DNA of 64,000 nt from Streptomyces sp. NBC_01689 (GTDB taxonomy: Bacteria; Actinomycetota; Actinomycetes; Streptomycetales; Streptomycetaceae): assembly GCF_036250675.1 (NCBI RefSeq), contig NZ_CP109592.1, forward strand, positions 868,001 to 932,000, given 5' to 3'. The translations under genes and the position numbers were made by a program. The notes under the pieces are model-generated. The model was not told the DNA's origin. It did not search any database and worked only from the letters and a program-made list of their open reading frames with translations. Below are positions 7,717 to 15,324 of the stretch, piece after piece. Each line of letters begins with the position of its first letter. The stretch's first letter is position 1.

Positions 7717-8547
7717 ATGTCCAAGGTCTGGTTCGTCACCGGAAGCTCCCGCGGCCTGGGCCGCGCCATCGTCGAGGCGGCACTGGAGGCCGGCGACCGG
7801 GTGGTGGCCACCGCCCGCAAGCCCGCCCAGCTCGACGACCTCGTGGTCCGCCACGGCGACCGGATCCTCCCCCTGGCCCTCGACGTCGCCCGCGACGACG
7901 ACGTCCGCCGGGCCGTCCGGGAGGGCCTCGACGCCTTCGGCCGCTACGACGTCGTCGTCAACAACGCCGGTTACGGCGACATCGCCTCCGTCGAGGACGT
8001 CACACCGGAAGCCTTCCGTGCCCAGATCGACACCAACTTCTACGGCGTCGTGCAGGTCACCAAGGCCGTGCTGCCCGTCCTCCGCGAGCAGGGGGCCGGA
8101 CACATCTTCCAGGTCTCGTCGGTCGGCGGCAGGGTCGGTTCGGCGGGCCTGAGCGCCTATCAGAGCGCGAAGTGGGCGGTCGGCGGATTCTCCACCGTCC
8201 TCGCCCAGGAGGTGGCCCCGCTCGGCATCCAGGTCACCGTGCTGGAGCCGGGCGGGATGCGCACCGACTGGGCCGGATCGTCGATGACGATCCCGCCGGT
8301 CAGCGAGCCCTACCGGCGGACGGTGGGCGGCTTCGCCGACATGATCAGGAGCAGTGCGGCGTCCGGCTCCGCGGAGTCCGACCCCGTCAAGGTCGCCCGG
8401 GTGGTGCGCGATCTGGCCGGACGGCAGGACGCCCCGGTCCGGATCGTGCTCGGCGCCCAGGCCTACGGGATCGCCCAGGCCGCCGCCCGGGCGATCGCCG
8501 AGTCCGACGAGAAGTGGCGCGAGGTGTCCGAGTCCGTCTCCGACTGA
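7717..8547 (+). CDS. short-chain dehydrogenase/reductase
   Basis: 276 residues. A classical SDR: TGSSRGLG at 8-15 binds the cofactor, NNAG follows at about 82-85, and the catalytic set is N107, S134/S135, Y148 and K152 in SAYQSAK. ARK after strand 2 suggests NADP(H). The start ATG 7717 is preceded by GAAGAGAAGA and fixes the standard N-terminus. It belongs to the group often labelled SDR family oxidoreductase near TetR regulators; the substrate is probably the effector of the adjacent TetR or a related xenobiotic, but this is inference. Confidence 0.93.
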   Translation: MSKVWFVTGSSRGLGRAIVEAALEAGDRVVATARKPAQLDDLVVRHGDRILPLALDVARDDDVRRAVREGLDAFGRYDVVVNNAGYGDIASVEDVTPEAFRAQIDTNFYGVVQVTKAVLPVLREQGAGHIFQVSSVGGRVGSAGLSAYQSAKWAVGGFSTVLAQEVAPLGIQVTVLEPGGMRTDWAGSSMTIPPVSEPYRRTVGGFADMIRSSAASGSAESDPVKVARVVRDLAGRQDAPVRIVLGAQAYGIAQAAARAIAESDEKWREVSESVSD

Positions 8548-8607
8548 CCGCTCGCTCCCGGAGGCGGAGCTCGACGGGAGCCGACCGCGTGACCGCGGCG
8601 CGCGTCC

Positions 8608-8638
8608 GGGGAATTGCGCGGACACCGCGCAATTCCCC
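8608..8638. terminator. bidirectional terminator between convergent genes
   Basis: A perfect 13-bp stem (8608-8620 with 8626-8638) with loop GACAC lies between the SDR stop (8547, plus) and the repeat-protein stop (8654, minus). It serves both directions. Confidence 0.85.
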
Positions 8639-8653
8639 GCGCGACGGAAACCG

Positions 8654-9517
8654 TCAGTCCTGACGGACGACATTCCGGCCCGGACCACCGGAAAGCGTGT
8701 CGCGGCCGGGACCGCCGTACAGTTTGTCGTCGCCGCTGTTCCCGTACAGTTTGTCGTCTCCGCTGTTGCCGTACAGGACGTCATTGCCCTTTCCGCCGTA
8801 CAGCAGGTCGGCGCCGGTCCCGCCGTAGAGCGTGTCGTTGCCGTCGTCCCCGTTGAGGATCTGGTCGGCCGCGCCGCCACGGAGCAGGTCGTCGCCCTTG
8901 CCGCCGTTCACGATGTTGTACCCGCCGGCCGCGTCGACCGTGTCGTTGCCGTCCCCCGCGGCGACCGTCGCCAGCCTGCCGACCCTGAGGGTGTCGTCAC
9001 CGGTCCCCCCGACGACCTCGTTGCCGTCGACTCCGGTGTTGTCGGTCAGTCTGTCGTCGCCGGAGCCGAGGTCGATCCTGTTGAAGTAGTAGATCTGACC
9101 TGTGGTGTTGTCGGAGGTGACGGTGTCACGGCCGTCGCCGAGGCTCATCTCCAGGGCGGCGTACGGGTCTTGGCTCTCCAGCGTGGTGACCGTGCAGGAG
9201 ACCTTGGTGCGGTCCGTGCCGACCGGGTGGGAGCAGCCGTGGCCGGCCCGGATCGGGACGTCGTCGTCGATCACGTAGGTGATGGCCTCGTACCCGCCGG
9301 TGTACGACTCGGCGATGGTCACCTTGTTGGTCTGATGGGCCGCGGCCGTGTACGTGAGTTGCCAGTCGAAGTCGTTGACGGCGGCCGTGGCCATGACCGA
9401 CGGCACCGCTGCTCCGGCCGCGGTGGCCAGGGCGAGCGGACCGGTCAGCCCCGCACCGACGACCAGCGTCTGCGCCGCGGCCCGTAAAGTCCGGCGGTTC
9501 ATGAGGTAAGAGGGCAT
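8654..9517 (-). CDS. secreted calcium-binding (hemolysin-type repeat) protein
   Basis: 287 residues from ATG 9517, chosen because GGAGG lies seven bases upstream; an open frame continues to 9640 without support. NRRTLRAA followed by a hydrophobic stretch is a twin-arginine-like signal peptide. A beta-rich domain follows (about 35-150), then nine-residue repeats of the GGxGxDxLY type from about 155 to the end, forming a calcium-dependent parallel beta roll. The last repeats are nearly identical in DNA as well. Actinobacterial proteins of this type lack a type I secretion signal and are probably cell-surface or extracellular. No catalytic domain is present. Confidence 0.85.
   Translation of the reverse strand: MPSYLMNRRTLRAAAQTLVVGAGLTGPLALATAAGAAVPSVMATAAVNDFDWQLTYTAAAHQTNKVTIAESYTGGYEAITYVIDDDVPIRAGHGCSHPVGTDRTKVSCTVTTLESQDPYAALEMSLGDGRDTVTSDNTTGQIYYFNRIDLGSGDDRLTDNTGVDGNEVVGGTGDDTLRVGRLATVAAGDGNDTVDAAGGYNIVNGGKGDDLLRGGAADQILNGDDGNDTLYGGTGADLLYGGKGNDVLYGNSGDDKLYGNSGDDKLYGGPGRDTLSGGPGRNVVRQD
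8706..8845. repeat. 27-bp tandem repeat encoding beta-roll units
   Basis: Five in-frame units of 27 bp begin with CCGTACAG or CCGTAGAG. The first two (about 8708-8761) differ at only a few bases, including CAGTTTGTCGTC in both. This indicates recent duplication within the hemolysin-type repeat gene. Confidence 0.8.
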
Positions 9518-9806
9518 TGCATGGCCTCCGAGAGCGGAAGTGAGTTCTTGAGAACACTCGTGTGACCCCCGGAACAAATAATTGGTTGCCCTCTGTACCG
9601 CGCGAAAAAAAATGCCGAAGCCATCCCGATATTCGGCCATGAGTCAGAGGGAAATCAGAGGGAAAAGGGAAATGACTTCCGGGTGAGTCCGCCCATAACG
9701 GAACGTGAACAGCGGGCCGCGGGCACAGCCCCGCGGAAGGTCACGGCGCGCCCGCACGGCAGGTCGGTGACGGGGGCGCCCGCCGGAGACGGCTCACCCC
9801 CCGCGG

Positions 9807-10298
9807 TCACGCCGTCACCTTGTCGATGAACGCGGCGAGGTGGGACACGGTCCGCCGGACCTTCTCCTCCAGGGTGAGCGACTCCTGGAGGCGGGCGCCG
9901 ACTCCCGCGTCCTTCTTGCCGCGCACGTACAGCGAGCAGGCCAGGTCGCTGCAGATGTAGGCACCCACCGAGTTCCCCTGCTGCCCGGCCTTGCCCGCTT
10001 TCGGCGCGACCATGAGGGACACGCCTCCGGTGTGCGTGGTCAGGCACATCGAGCACATGCTGCGGCGCATGTGCTGGGCGCCGGGGCTCGGACAGCGCAT
10101 CGCGAGGGCCCGGAGCCCGCCGTCGGACGGACTGACGAGGTAGGCACGGTCGGGCGCCTGGGGGTCACGCCAGCCGAGGTAGTCCAGGTCGTCCCAGGGA
10201 CGGTCGGCCAGGTCGCGCGGGACGGACAGGCGCTTGGCCTCGCCCTTGCTGCAGTTCACGAACGCGGTACGGATCTCTTGCTCGGTCAGCGGTTCCAT
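9807..10298 (-). CDS. FBP domain protein (EF-G-binding/FusB-type zinc finger)
   Basis: 163 residues. Four cysteines, C82-x2-C85 and C116-x4-C121, with HTGGVSLMVAPKAGKAG between them, match the C-terminal treble-clef zinc domain of elongation-factor-G-binding proteins of the FusB/FBP group. In staphylococcal FusB this domain binds EF-G and frees fusidic-acid-stalled ribosomes. Here only about 70 residues of a short N-terminal region precede it, as is usual for the actinobacterial family. A role in resistance or ribosome rescue is inference. It is divergent from a TetR gene with a perfect palindrome between the two. Confidence 0.85.
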   Translation of the reverse strand: MEPLTEQEIRTAFVNCSKGEAKRLSVPRDLADRPWDDLDYLGWRDPQAPDRAYLVSPSDGGLRALAMRCPSPGAQHMRRSMCSMCLTTHTGGVSLMVAPKAGKAGQQGNSVGAYICSDLACSLYVRGKKDAGVGARLQESLTLEEKVRRTVSHLAAFIDKVTA

Positions 10299-10312
10299 GG
10301 GAGTAAGGTAAA

Positions 10313-10333
10313 TTGCCTAGGAGACCTAGGCAA
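10313..10333. promoter_or_regulatory. perfect 21-bp palindrome, TetR operator
   Basis: TTGCCTAGG-AGA-CCTAGGCAA has 9-base arms (10313-10321 and 10325-10333). It lies 15 bases upstream of the FBP gene start (10298) and 36 bases upstream of the tetR start (10369), ideally placed for autoregulation and for repression of the FBP gene. Confidence 0.8.
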
Positions 10334-10368
10334 ATCATTAAATGACTCCGACTGATGGGTGAGTGGCC

Positions 10369-10965
10369 ATGGCAAGAGCCGGGCTGTCCGCGGAACGTCT
10401 GACGCTGGCGGGCGCGGAGCTGGCCGACGAGGTCGGCTTCGACAAGGTGACCGTCGCGGCGCTCGCCCGCCGCTTCGGCGTCAAGGACGCGAGCCTCTAC
10501 TCGCACCTGAGGAACTCGCACGACCTGAAGGTCAGGATCGCCCTGCTGGCCCTGGCGGAACTGGCCGACCGGGTCGCCGCCGCCCTGGCCGGGAGGGCCG
10601 GCAAGGACGCCCTCGCGGCCTTCGCGAACGCCTACCGGGACTACGCGCGCGAGCACCCCGGCCGCTACGCCGCGGCGCAGCTGAGGCTCGACCCGGAGAC
10701 CGCGGCGGCCAGTGCCGGAGTCAGGCACGCGCAGATGACGCGGGCGATCCTGCGCGGCTACGACCTGACGGAACCGGACCAGACGCACGCGGTCCGACTG
10801 CTGGGCAGCACCTTCCACGGCTACGTCACCCTGGAGATGAGCGGAGGCTTCAGTCACAGCGCCCCCGGCTCCCAGGAATCCTGGACATGGGTCGTGGACG
10901 CGCTCGACGCCCTGCTCCGCACCTGGTCCGCACCCGCGGAGGGCCCGCCGGACCCACCGGCCTGA
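10369..10965 (+). CDS. TetR family regulator with WHG-type C-terminal domain
   Basis: 198 residues from ATG 10369, preceded by GGGTGAG; a GTG at 10363 gives two extra residues and is less well spaced. The HTH is at about 8-55: LAGAELADEVGFDKVTVAALARRFGVKDASLYSHLRNSHDL. The C-terminal part contains GSTFHGYVTLEMSGGF, the WHG-like signature of TetR_C_33 regulators. It probably binds the palindrome at 10313-10333 and represses the divergent FBP gene. The ligand is unknown. Confidence 0.92.
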   Translation: MARAGLSAERLTLAGAELADEVGFDKVTVAALARRFGVKDASLYSHLRNSHDLKVRIALLALAELADRVAAALAGRAGKDALAAFANAYRDYAREHPGRYAAAQLRLDPETAAASAGVRHAQMTRAILRGYDLTEPDQTHAVRLLGSTFHGYVTLEMSGGFSHSAPGSQESWTWVVDALDALLRTWSAPAEGPPDPPA

Positions 10966-11175
10966 CGTCAGGGCCGGTAGGCATTCCCGCTGCCGCCGTA
11001 CGGACCCGCGCAGCGCCTTCCCGCGACCCGTCCGACCCGCCAGGAACCTCCGGCGCCGCTCGTCCCACGCCCGACATCCGGCACCGACACATCCAGCACC
11101 GGCACCGGCACCCGGCCGCACCGGAACGACCGGACACACCACACGCACCGACGCGAACAGGCACAGGCACCGACC

Positions 11176-12357
11176 ATGAGCGACGACACCCTGATCTCCA
11201 CGCCCCTCACCGCGGACCTCCTGCGGGGCGCCCTGGAACTGGAGCGGACCGAGCACGGTGTGCTGCCGCACCGGCTGCCCGCCCGCGCACGCGCCCAGTG
11301 CGACGACGGCCAGCTGGCCCTCGCGGAGTCCCAGCCGTCCGGCGTACGGCTGGCGCTGCGGACCCGGGCCACCGTCGTCGAACTGGACACGCTGCCCACC
11401 AAGCGCGCCTACGTGGGTGCTCCCGCGCGTCCGGACGGCGTGTACGACCTGCTCGTCGACGGCCGGCTGTCCGGCCGCGCGAGCGTGACGGGCGGCAACG
11501 TCCTCACCGTCGACATGACCACCGGATCCACGACGGCCACACCCGGACCGGTCGGCACCGTCCGTTTCGACGGTCTGCCGGCCGGCACGAAGGACGTCGA
11601 GATCTGGCTGCCGCACAACGAGACGACGGAACTGGCCGACCTGCGGTCCGACGCGCCCGTCGAGCCGGTGCCCGACCGGGGCCGCCCGGTGTGGCTGCAC
11701 CACGGCAGTTCGATCAGCCATGGTTCCGACGCGGCGAGCCCCACCACCACCTGGCCGGCGCTGGCAGCGGCCCTCGGTGGCGTGGAACTGATCAACCTCG
11801 GGCTGGGCGGCAGCGCCCTGCTCGACCCGTTCACCGCGCGCGTGCTGCGCGACACCCCCGCGGACCTGATCAGCGTCAAGATCGGCATCAACCTCGTCAA
11901 CACGGACCTGATGCGGCTGCGCGCGTTCGCTCCGGCCGTCCACGGCTTCCTCGACACCATCCGTGAGGGCCACCCCGACACTCCCCTGCTGGTCGTCTCC
12001 CCCATCCTGTGTCTGCTCCACGAGGACACGCCGGGCCCGAGCGCCCCGGACCTCAGCGCGCTGAGCACCGGACGACTCCGTTTCCGCGCCGTCGGCGATC
12101 CGGCGGAAACCGCCGCCGGAAAGCTCACCCTGCGGATCATCAGGGCCGAACTCGACCGCATCGTCCGGCAGCGGGCCGCGGAGGACCCGCGTCTGCACCA
12201 TCTCGACGGCCGTGAGTTGTACGGCGAGGCGGACGCCACCGGACTGCCGCTCCCCGACGGGCTCCACCCCGACGCGGCGACCCACCGCCGCATGGGCGAA
12301 CGCTTTGCCGCGCTGGCCTTCGCCCCCGGCGGTCCGCTCACCGGCACGGTCGAATGA
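11176..12357 (+). CDS. SGNH/GDSL hydrolase with N-terminal beta domain
   Basis: 393 residues, no signal peptide. Residues 1-165 form a beta-rich domain. The hydrolase domain starts at about 174 with VWLHHGSSISHGSD; GSSIS holds the nucleophilic serine. INLGLGGSAL supplies the Gly of block II, GINLVN the Asn of block III, and LPDGLHPDAATHRRMGERF near the C-terminus the D-x-x-H catalytic pair. The N-terminal domain with a distinct SGNH unit is found in several actinobacterial GDSL esterases of unknown substrate. It is a single gene about 210 bases after tetR. The stop is followed by a 17-bp-period repeat and a terminator. Confidence 0.85.
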   Translation: MSDDTLISTPLTADLLRGALELERTEHGVLPHRLPARARAQCDDGQLALAESQPSGVRLALRTRATVVELDTLPTKRAYVGAPARPDGVYDLLVDGRLSGRASVTGGNVLTVDMTTGSTTATPGPVGTVRFDGLPAGTKDVEIWLPHNETTELADLRSDAPVEPVPDRGRPVWLHHGSSISHGSDAASPTTTWPALAAALGGVELINLGLGGSALLDPFTARVLRDTPADLISVKIGINLVNTDLMRLRAFAPAVHGFLDTIREGHPDTPLLVVSPILCLLHEDTPGPSAPDLSALSTGRLRFRAVGDPAETAAGKLTLRIIRAELDRIVRQRAAEDPRLHHLDGRELYGEADATGLPLPDGLHPDAATHRRMGERFAALAFAPGGPLTGTVE

Positions 12358-12371
12358 CCGCGATGCCCGAC

Positions 12372-12420
12372 TGACCGGTACGGCCGAATGACCGGGACGG
12401 CCGGCTGACCGGGACGGACC
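12372..12420. repeat. 17-bp tandem repeat downstream of the GDSL gene
   Basis: About 2.9 copies of TGACCGGGACGGCCGGC-like units follow the stop codon. Function unknown; it may be a slippage product. Confidence 0.6.
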
Positions 12421-12507
12421 CGTGCCGGTCAGCCGGCACACCGGAGGGGCGGGGTCACCGGGCGGCCAGGTCCCGGCCGCGCCGTCCCGCGGCCGGGGAC
12501 GACGGAC

Positions 12508-12546
12508 CTCGCCCCGGCGGAACCGGGCAGGTTCCGCCGGGGCGAG
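12508..12546. terminator. bidirectional terminator
   Basis: A perfect 17-bp stem (12508-12524 with 12530-12546) with loop GGGCA lies between the convergent GDSL gene and the minus-strand secreted protein gene. Confidence 0.88.
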
Positions 12547-12677
12547 TGGGATGGTGCGGGTTCCCGCGCGGCCCGCCGCGAGGACCTCGTCACCGGACGG
12601 GGGTCAGCCCGTACGTCCTGAGAGCCGGGCCCCCGGTGACGGCGGCGCACCGGATCCGGTGGCCGGACGGGAGCGGG

Positions 12678-13127
12678 TCAGCGGGTCGTGGTGACCCGGT
12701 GCTCCTTGAGGGCGCTGCAGTTGGAGCCGGTGACCTGCACGTAGACGTTGGCGATGTTGCCGCCCCAGTCGACGCAGTAGGCCTTGCCGTAGACGGAGGC
12801 CGGACCGGCGTACGACGTGTACCGGCCGTAGTCCTGGGCTCCCTCGTCGGTGGCGGACACGTAGATCCATGCCGACATGTCCTTCAGGGCGCCAGGGGTG
12901 CTGCGGATGGTCGCTACGCAGTTCCTGCCGTTCGAGGCGTTGTACGTCAGGTAGACCGTGCCCAGCGACCCGACGGGCGCGGAGTTCACGGTCCGGTAGC
13001 TGCTCCCACAGACCTTCTGCGGAGTGGTGTTGGCCGCGGCGGAGGCGGGTGCCGTCATCGCGGTCGCGGCACCCACCGACAGCGCCGCCAACACGGCGCC
13101 GGTCATGACAGATCGGTTGAATCGCAT
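12678..13127 (-). CDS. spore-associated protein A-like secreted protein
   Basis: 149 residues from ATG 13127 with AGGGGGAA upstream; the longer frame to 13259 is not supported. A Sec signal peptide (MRFNRSVMTG, hydrophobic core, cleavage after ASA near 32) leads to a mature protein with four cysteines. The spaced motifs VCGSSYRTV, GTVYLTYNASNGRNCVATIR, YVSATDEGAQDYGRYTSYAGP and CVDWGG resemble Streptomyces SapA, a small protein found on spores. Its role there is not established. The gene lies beside a decayed secreted-enzyme gene on the same strand. Confidence 0.68.
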   Translation of the reverse strand: MRFNRSVMTGAVLAALSVGAATAMTAPASAAANTTPQKVCGSSYRTVNSAPVGSLGTVYLTYNASNGRNCVATIRSTPGALKDMSAWIYVSATDEGAQDYGRYTSYAGPASVYGKAYCVDWGGNIANVYVQVTGSNCSALKEHRVTTTR

Positions 13128-13327
13128 ATTTCCCCCTTGTTGTCGTTGGAGTTGGTTGCTCCTGCCCTGTGTGACCCACGACGCGTTCGGATGGTTGTAC
13201 CCGTCCGTGAGAGACGCCGGATCCGGGCGGTCGTGGGCGGTGACGCAGGAGGACGCCACCCGACCGGACGGCCGTCAGCGCCGCAGCGTGGTCAACGACC
13301 CTTCGTGGAAAAGACGTTGGGAAAGCA

Positions 13328-13359
13328 GTGCGGGGAAGGAGTCGTCTCCTTCCCCGCAC
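13328..13359. terminator. terminator of the decayed glycosidase gene
   Basis: A perfect 14-bp stem (13328-13341 with 13346-13359) closes a TCGT tetraloop, about 50 bases past the minus-strand stop at 13410. It marks the original 3' end of the pseudogene. Confidence 0.8.
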
Positions 13360-13409
13360 GTGTGTCGTGGGCCGCGCGGGCGGGGCCCGGCTTCCCGTGA
13401 CGGATCAGG

Positions 13410-14040
13410 TCACTTGACGACGACCTGGGTGCTGCCCGTGACGCCGCCGGAGGTCACCGAGACGGTGACCGTGCCGTGGCGGTGGGCGGTCAGGGCTCCG
13501 GTGGACGGATCCACCGACGCCGCCTTCGGATCACCTCAGGCCCGCACATGGTGCCGTCGGGCTTGACGCCCAACTGGGAGGCGAGACCCGGCTTGGGGCT
13601 GTTGAGCAGGCGGCCGTCGGAGACGACACCGCCGAGCGGGCGTCCGCCCGCGTGGATCTCGAAGTAGTCGCCGTTCACACCGGCCACCGCGTGCCTGCGC
13701 CGGGCCGTCGAGGACGGGGTCTCGTCCTCCGGGTCGGTGAAGGTGTCACCGGCTTCCACCGCACCGACCCTCAGGTTCGGGTCGGAGAGATCCGCCTCGA
13801 GCACCTGGATGTGCCGGCGGCCGCCCACGGTGTCGTAGGTCTCGCCGTAGTGCCGCGGACCGCGGGTGACGGTCTCGGCGGGTGTACGGGTATGGTCGAC
13901 GACCAGCGGCCAGTTCTCCGGTGTGGCCGGGAGCCAGTTCCGGTCCGCCGGTCGGCCGTGCGGGGCCACGGCGTCGGTGGAACCGAAGGCCGTTCCCGCA
14001 CCGGTCGCGGCACCGGCGAACGCCGTCGCGGCGGATCACA
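13410..14040 (-). pseudogene. remnant of a secreted phosphodiester glycosidase family protein
   Basis: Three pieces of one gene remain. Near 14040-13970 a signal-peptide-like stretch (ATAFAGAATGAGTAFG) is open but its start is lost, with an in-frame TGA just upstream. 13969-13540 encodes the N-terminal region, including GVNGDYFEI and PLGGVVSDGRLLNSP, typical of NAGPA/phosphodiester glycosidase proteins. The frame then breaks near 13540. Another frame (to TGA at 13410) encodes DPKAASVDPSTGALTA and ends VTSGGVTGSTQVVVK, a Big2-like C-terminal domain. The middle of the gene is missing, so an internal deletion joined start and end out of frame. The intact terminator at 13328-13359 agrees. Confidence 0.75.
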
Positions 14041-14200
14041 GGTTTCTCCCCCGGATGGGCCGGATGACCATCAGGGGCGTCTCGCTCCGGTTCCGGCCAG
14101 CCCGTGTTCACCTTCATCTCCCGTCGAACGGGGCGCGGTTCGAGGGCTCACGACGGATTCCCCGGCACTTCGCCCCGTCACCGGGACGTGCCCGGGTCCG

Positions 14201-15052
14201 TCAACGCCGGTGCGGCTGCGGCCGGGACGGAGCCGCGGAGCGCGGTTCGAAGGCGCTCGGCTCCACGGGCGCGGGCTGTTCCCGCCGGCCCGCGCGACTG
14301 CCGCGGCTCCACTCGCCGTCGCCGAGGATGAGTACCGGGTCGAACATGACGATGACCGCCGCCACGAGCAGGAAGACCACGGGGACGATGAGCATCGGCA
14401 GCAGCAGCGAGGTGGGGGTGCGTCCCTGCGACGTGTGCCCGGCGGTGGCGTCGAGGTGGACGCTCACGGCCGCCATACCGGTGTAGTGCATGCCGGAGAC
14501 GGCGATGCCCATGACCAGGCTGGCGCCGAGGGAGGGCAGGAAGCCGCGGATCGTGACGGCGGCCCACAGAGCGGCGGTCGCCGCGGCGACGGCGATCAGC
14601 ACGGACAGCGCGACCACGGGCGCGCTGTAGTGCAGTTCGCCGTCGAGGTGCATGGCGGCCATCCCCAGGTAGTGCATGGCCGCGACTCCGAGGCCCGTCA
14701 CCACACCGGCGGCGGTCAGCGGTACCGGGGTCGCGCCGCGGTGGCCGACGATGAACACACCGACGCTGACCACGACGATCGCGACCACCAGACTCAGCAC
14801 CGTCAGCGGGACGTTGTAGGTGATGGAGGTCTGCACGACCTGGAAGCCGATCATCCCGATGAAGTGCATGGTCCAGATGCCGCAGCCCAGGCACGCGGCG
14901 CCCAGCGCCAGCCAGGCGGCCCTTCGCCCCTGCTCGTAGTGGAGGGTTCGGGCCACACAGCGCAGCCCCAGCGCCGCCCCCAGGCAGGCCATGACGTAGG
15001 CGGCCACGGGCGTGACGAGTCCGTAGCTGAAGCCGTCGACGGTGCCGTTCAT
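14201..15052 (-). CDS. MHYT-domain integral membrane protein
   Basis: 283 residues with seven hydrophobic segments. The MHYT signature occurs three times on conserved helices: WTMHFIGMIGF (about 63), VAAMHYLGMAAMH (about 133) and VSGMHYTGMAAV (about 196). Met and His of these motifs were proposed to bind copper and sense oxygen, CO or NO in the YkoW/CoxC family. Unlike those proteins there is no GGDEF, EAL or kinase domain; the last 45 residues are a hydrophilic tail. Its output is therefore unknown. It stands alone. Confidence 0.93.
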   Translation of the reverse strand: MNGTVDGFSYGLVTPVAAYVMACLGAALGLRCVARTLHYEQGRRAAWLALGAACLGCGIWTMHFIGMIGFQVVQTSITYNVPLTVLSLVVAIVVVSVGVFIVGHRGATPVPLTAAGVVTGLGVAAMHYLGMAAMHLDGELHYSAPVVALSVLIAVAAATAALWAAVTIRGFLPSLGASLVMGIAVSGMHYTGMAAVSVHLDATAGHTSQGRTPTSLLLPMLIVPVVFLLVAAVIVMFDPVLILGDGEWSRGSRAGRREQPAPVEPSAFEPRSAAPSRPQPHRR

Positions 15053-15324
15053 ATATGCATCTCTCCAGAACCATCCGTGTTCATCGCCATACGGACGCTC
15101 AGATATATGCGATCACCGAAGAGTGGGACAAGGTGTTACCGCGAGAATTAGGTGAACGTTGCACGACTGTGCGCGCGTCGGGCGCCGGGCGGGCTGCGGC
15201 AGGTGCCCTATGACGAGGTGGCGGCGGGGCAGCCGCGAAGGAGCACGGTCCGCCACGGGTCCGCCGAGGGGCGCGCGAGCATGGCGCAGCACCGTCGGCC
15301 GGACAGGAGAGGGGCGGCCACCGT

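Noticed and set aside
8706..8845. CRISPR array
   Set aside because: The 27-bp units are contiguous without spacers and encode beta-roll repeats in frame.
12678..13259. Longer start for the SapA-like protein (44 extra residues)
   Set aside because: It would put a hydrophilic stretch before the signal peptide and ignores the AGGGGGAA site before ATG 13127.
13490..13969. Intact 159-residue protein
   Set aside because: It ends in RRRRRWIRPPEP, a frame-shifted reading of the Big2-like domain, and lacks its signal peptide start; it is better read as part of a decayed gene.
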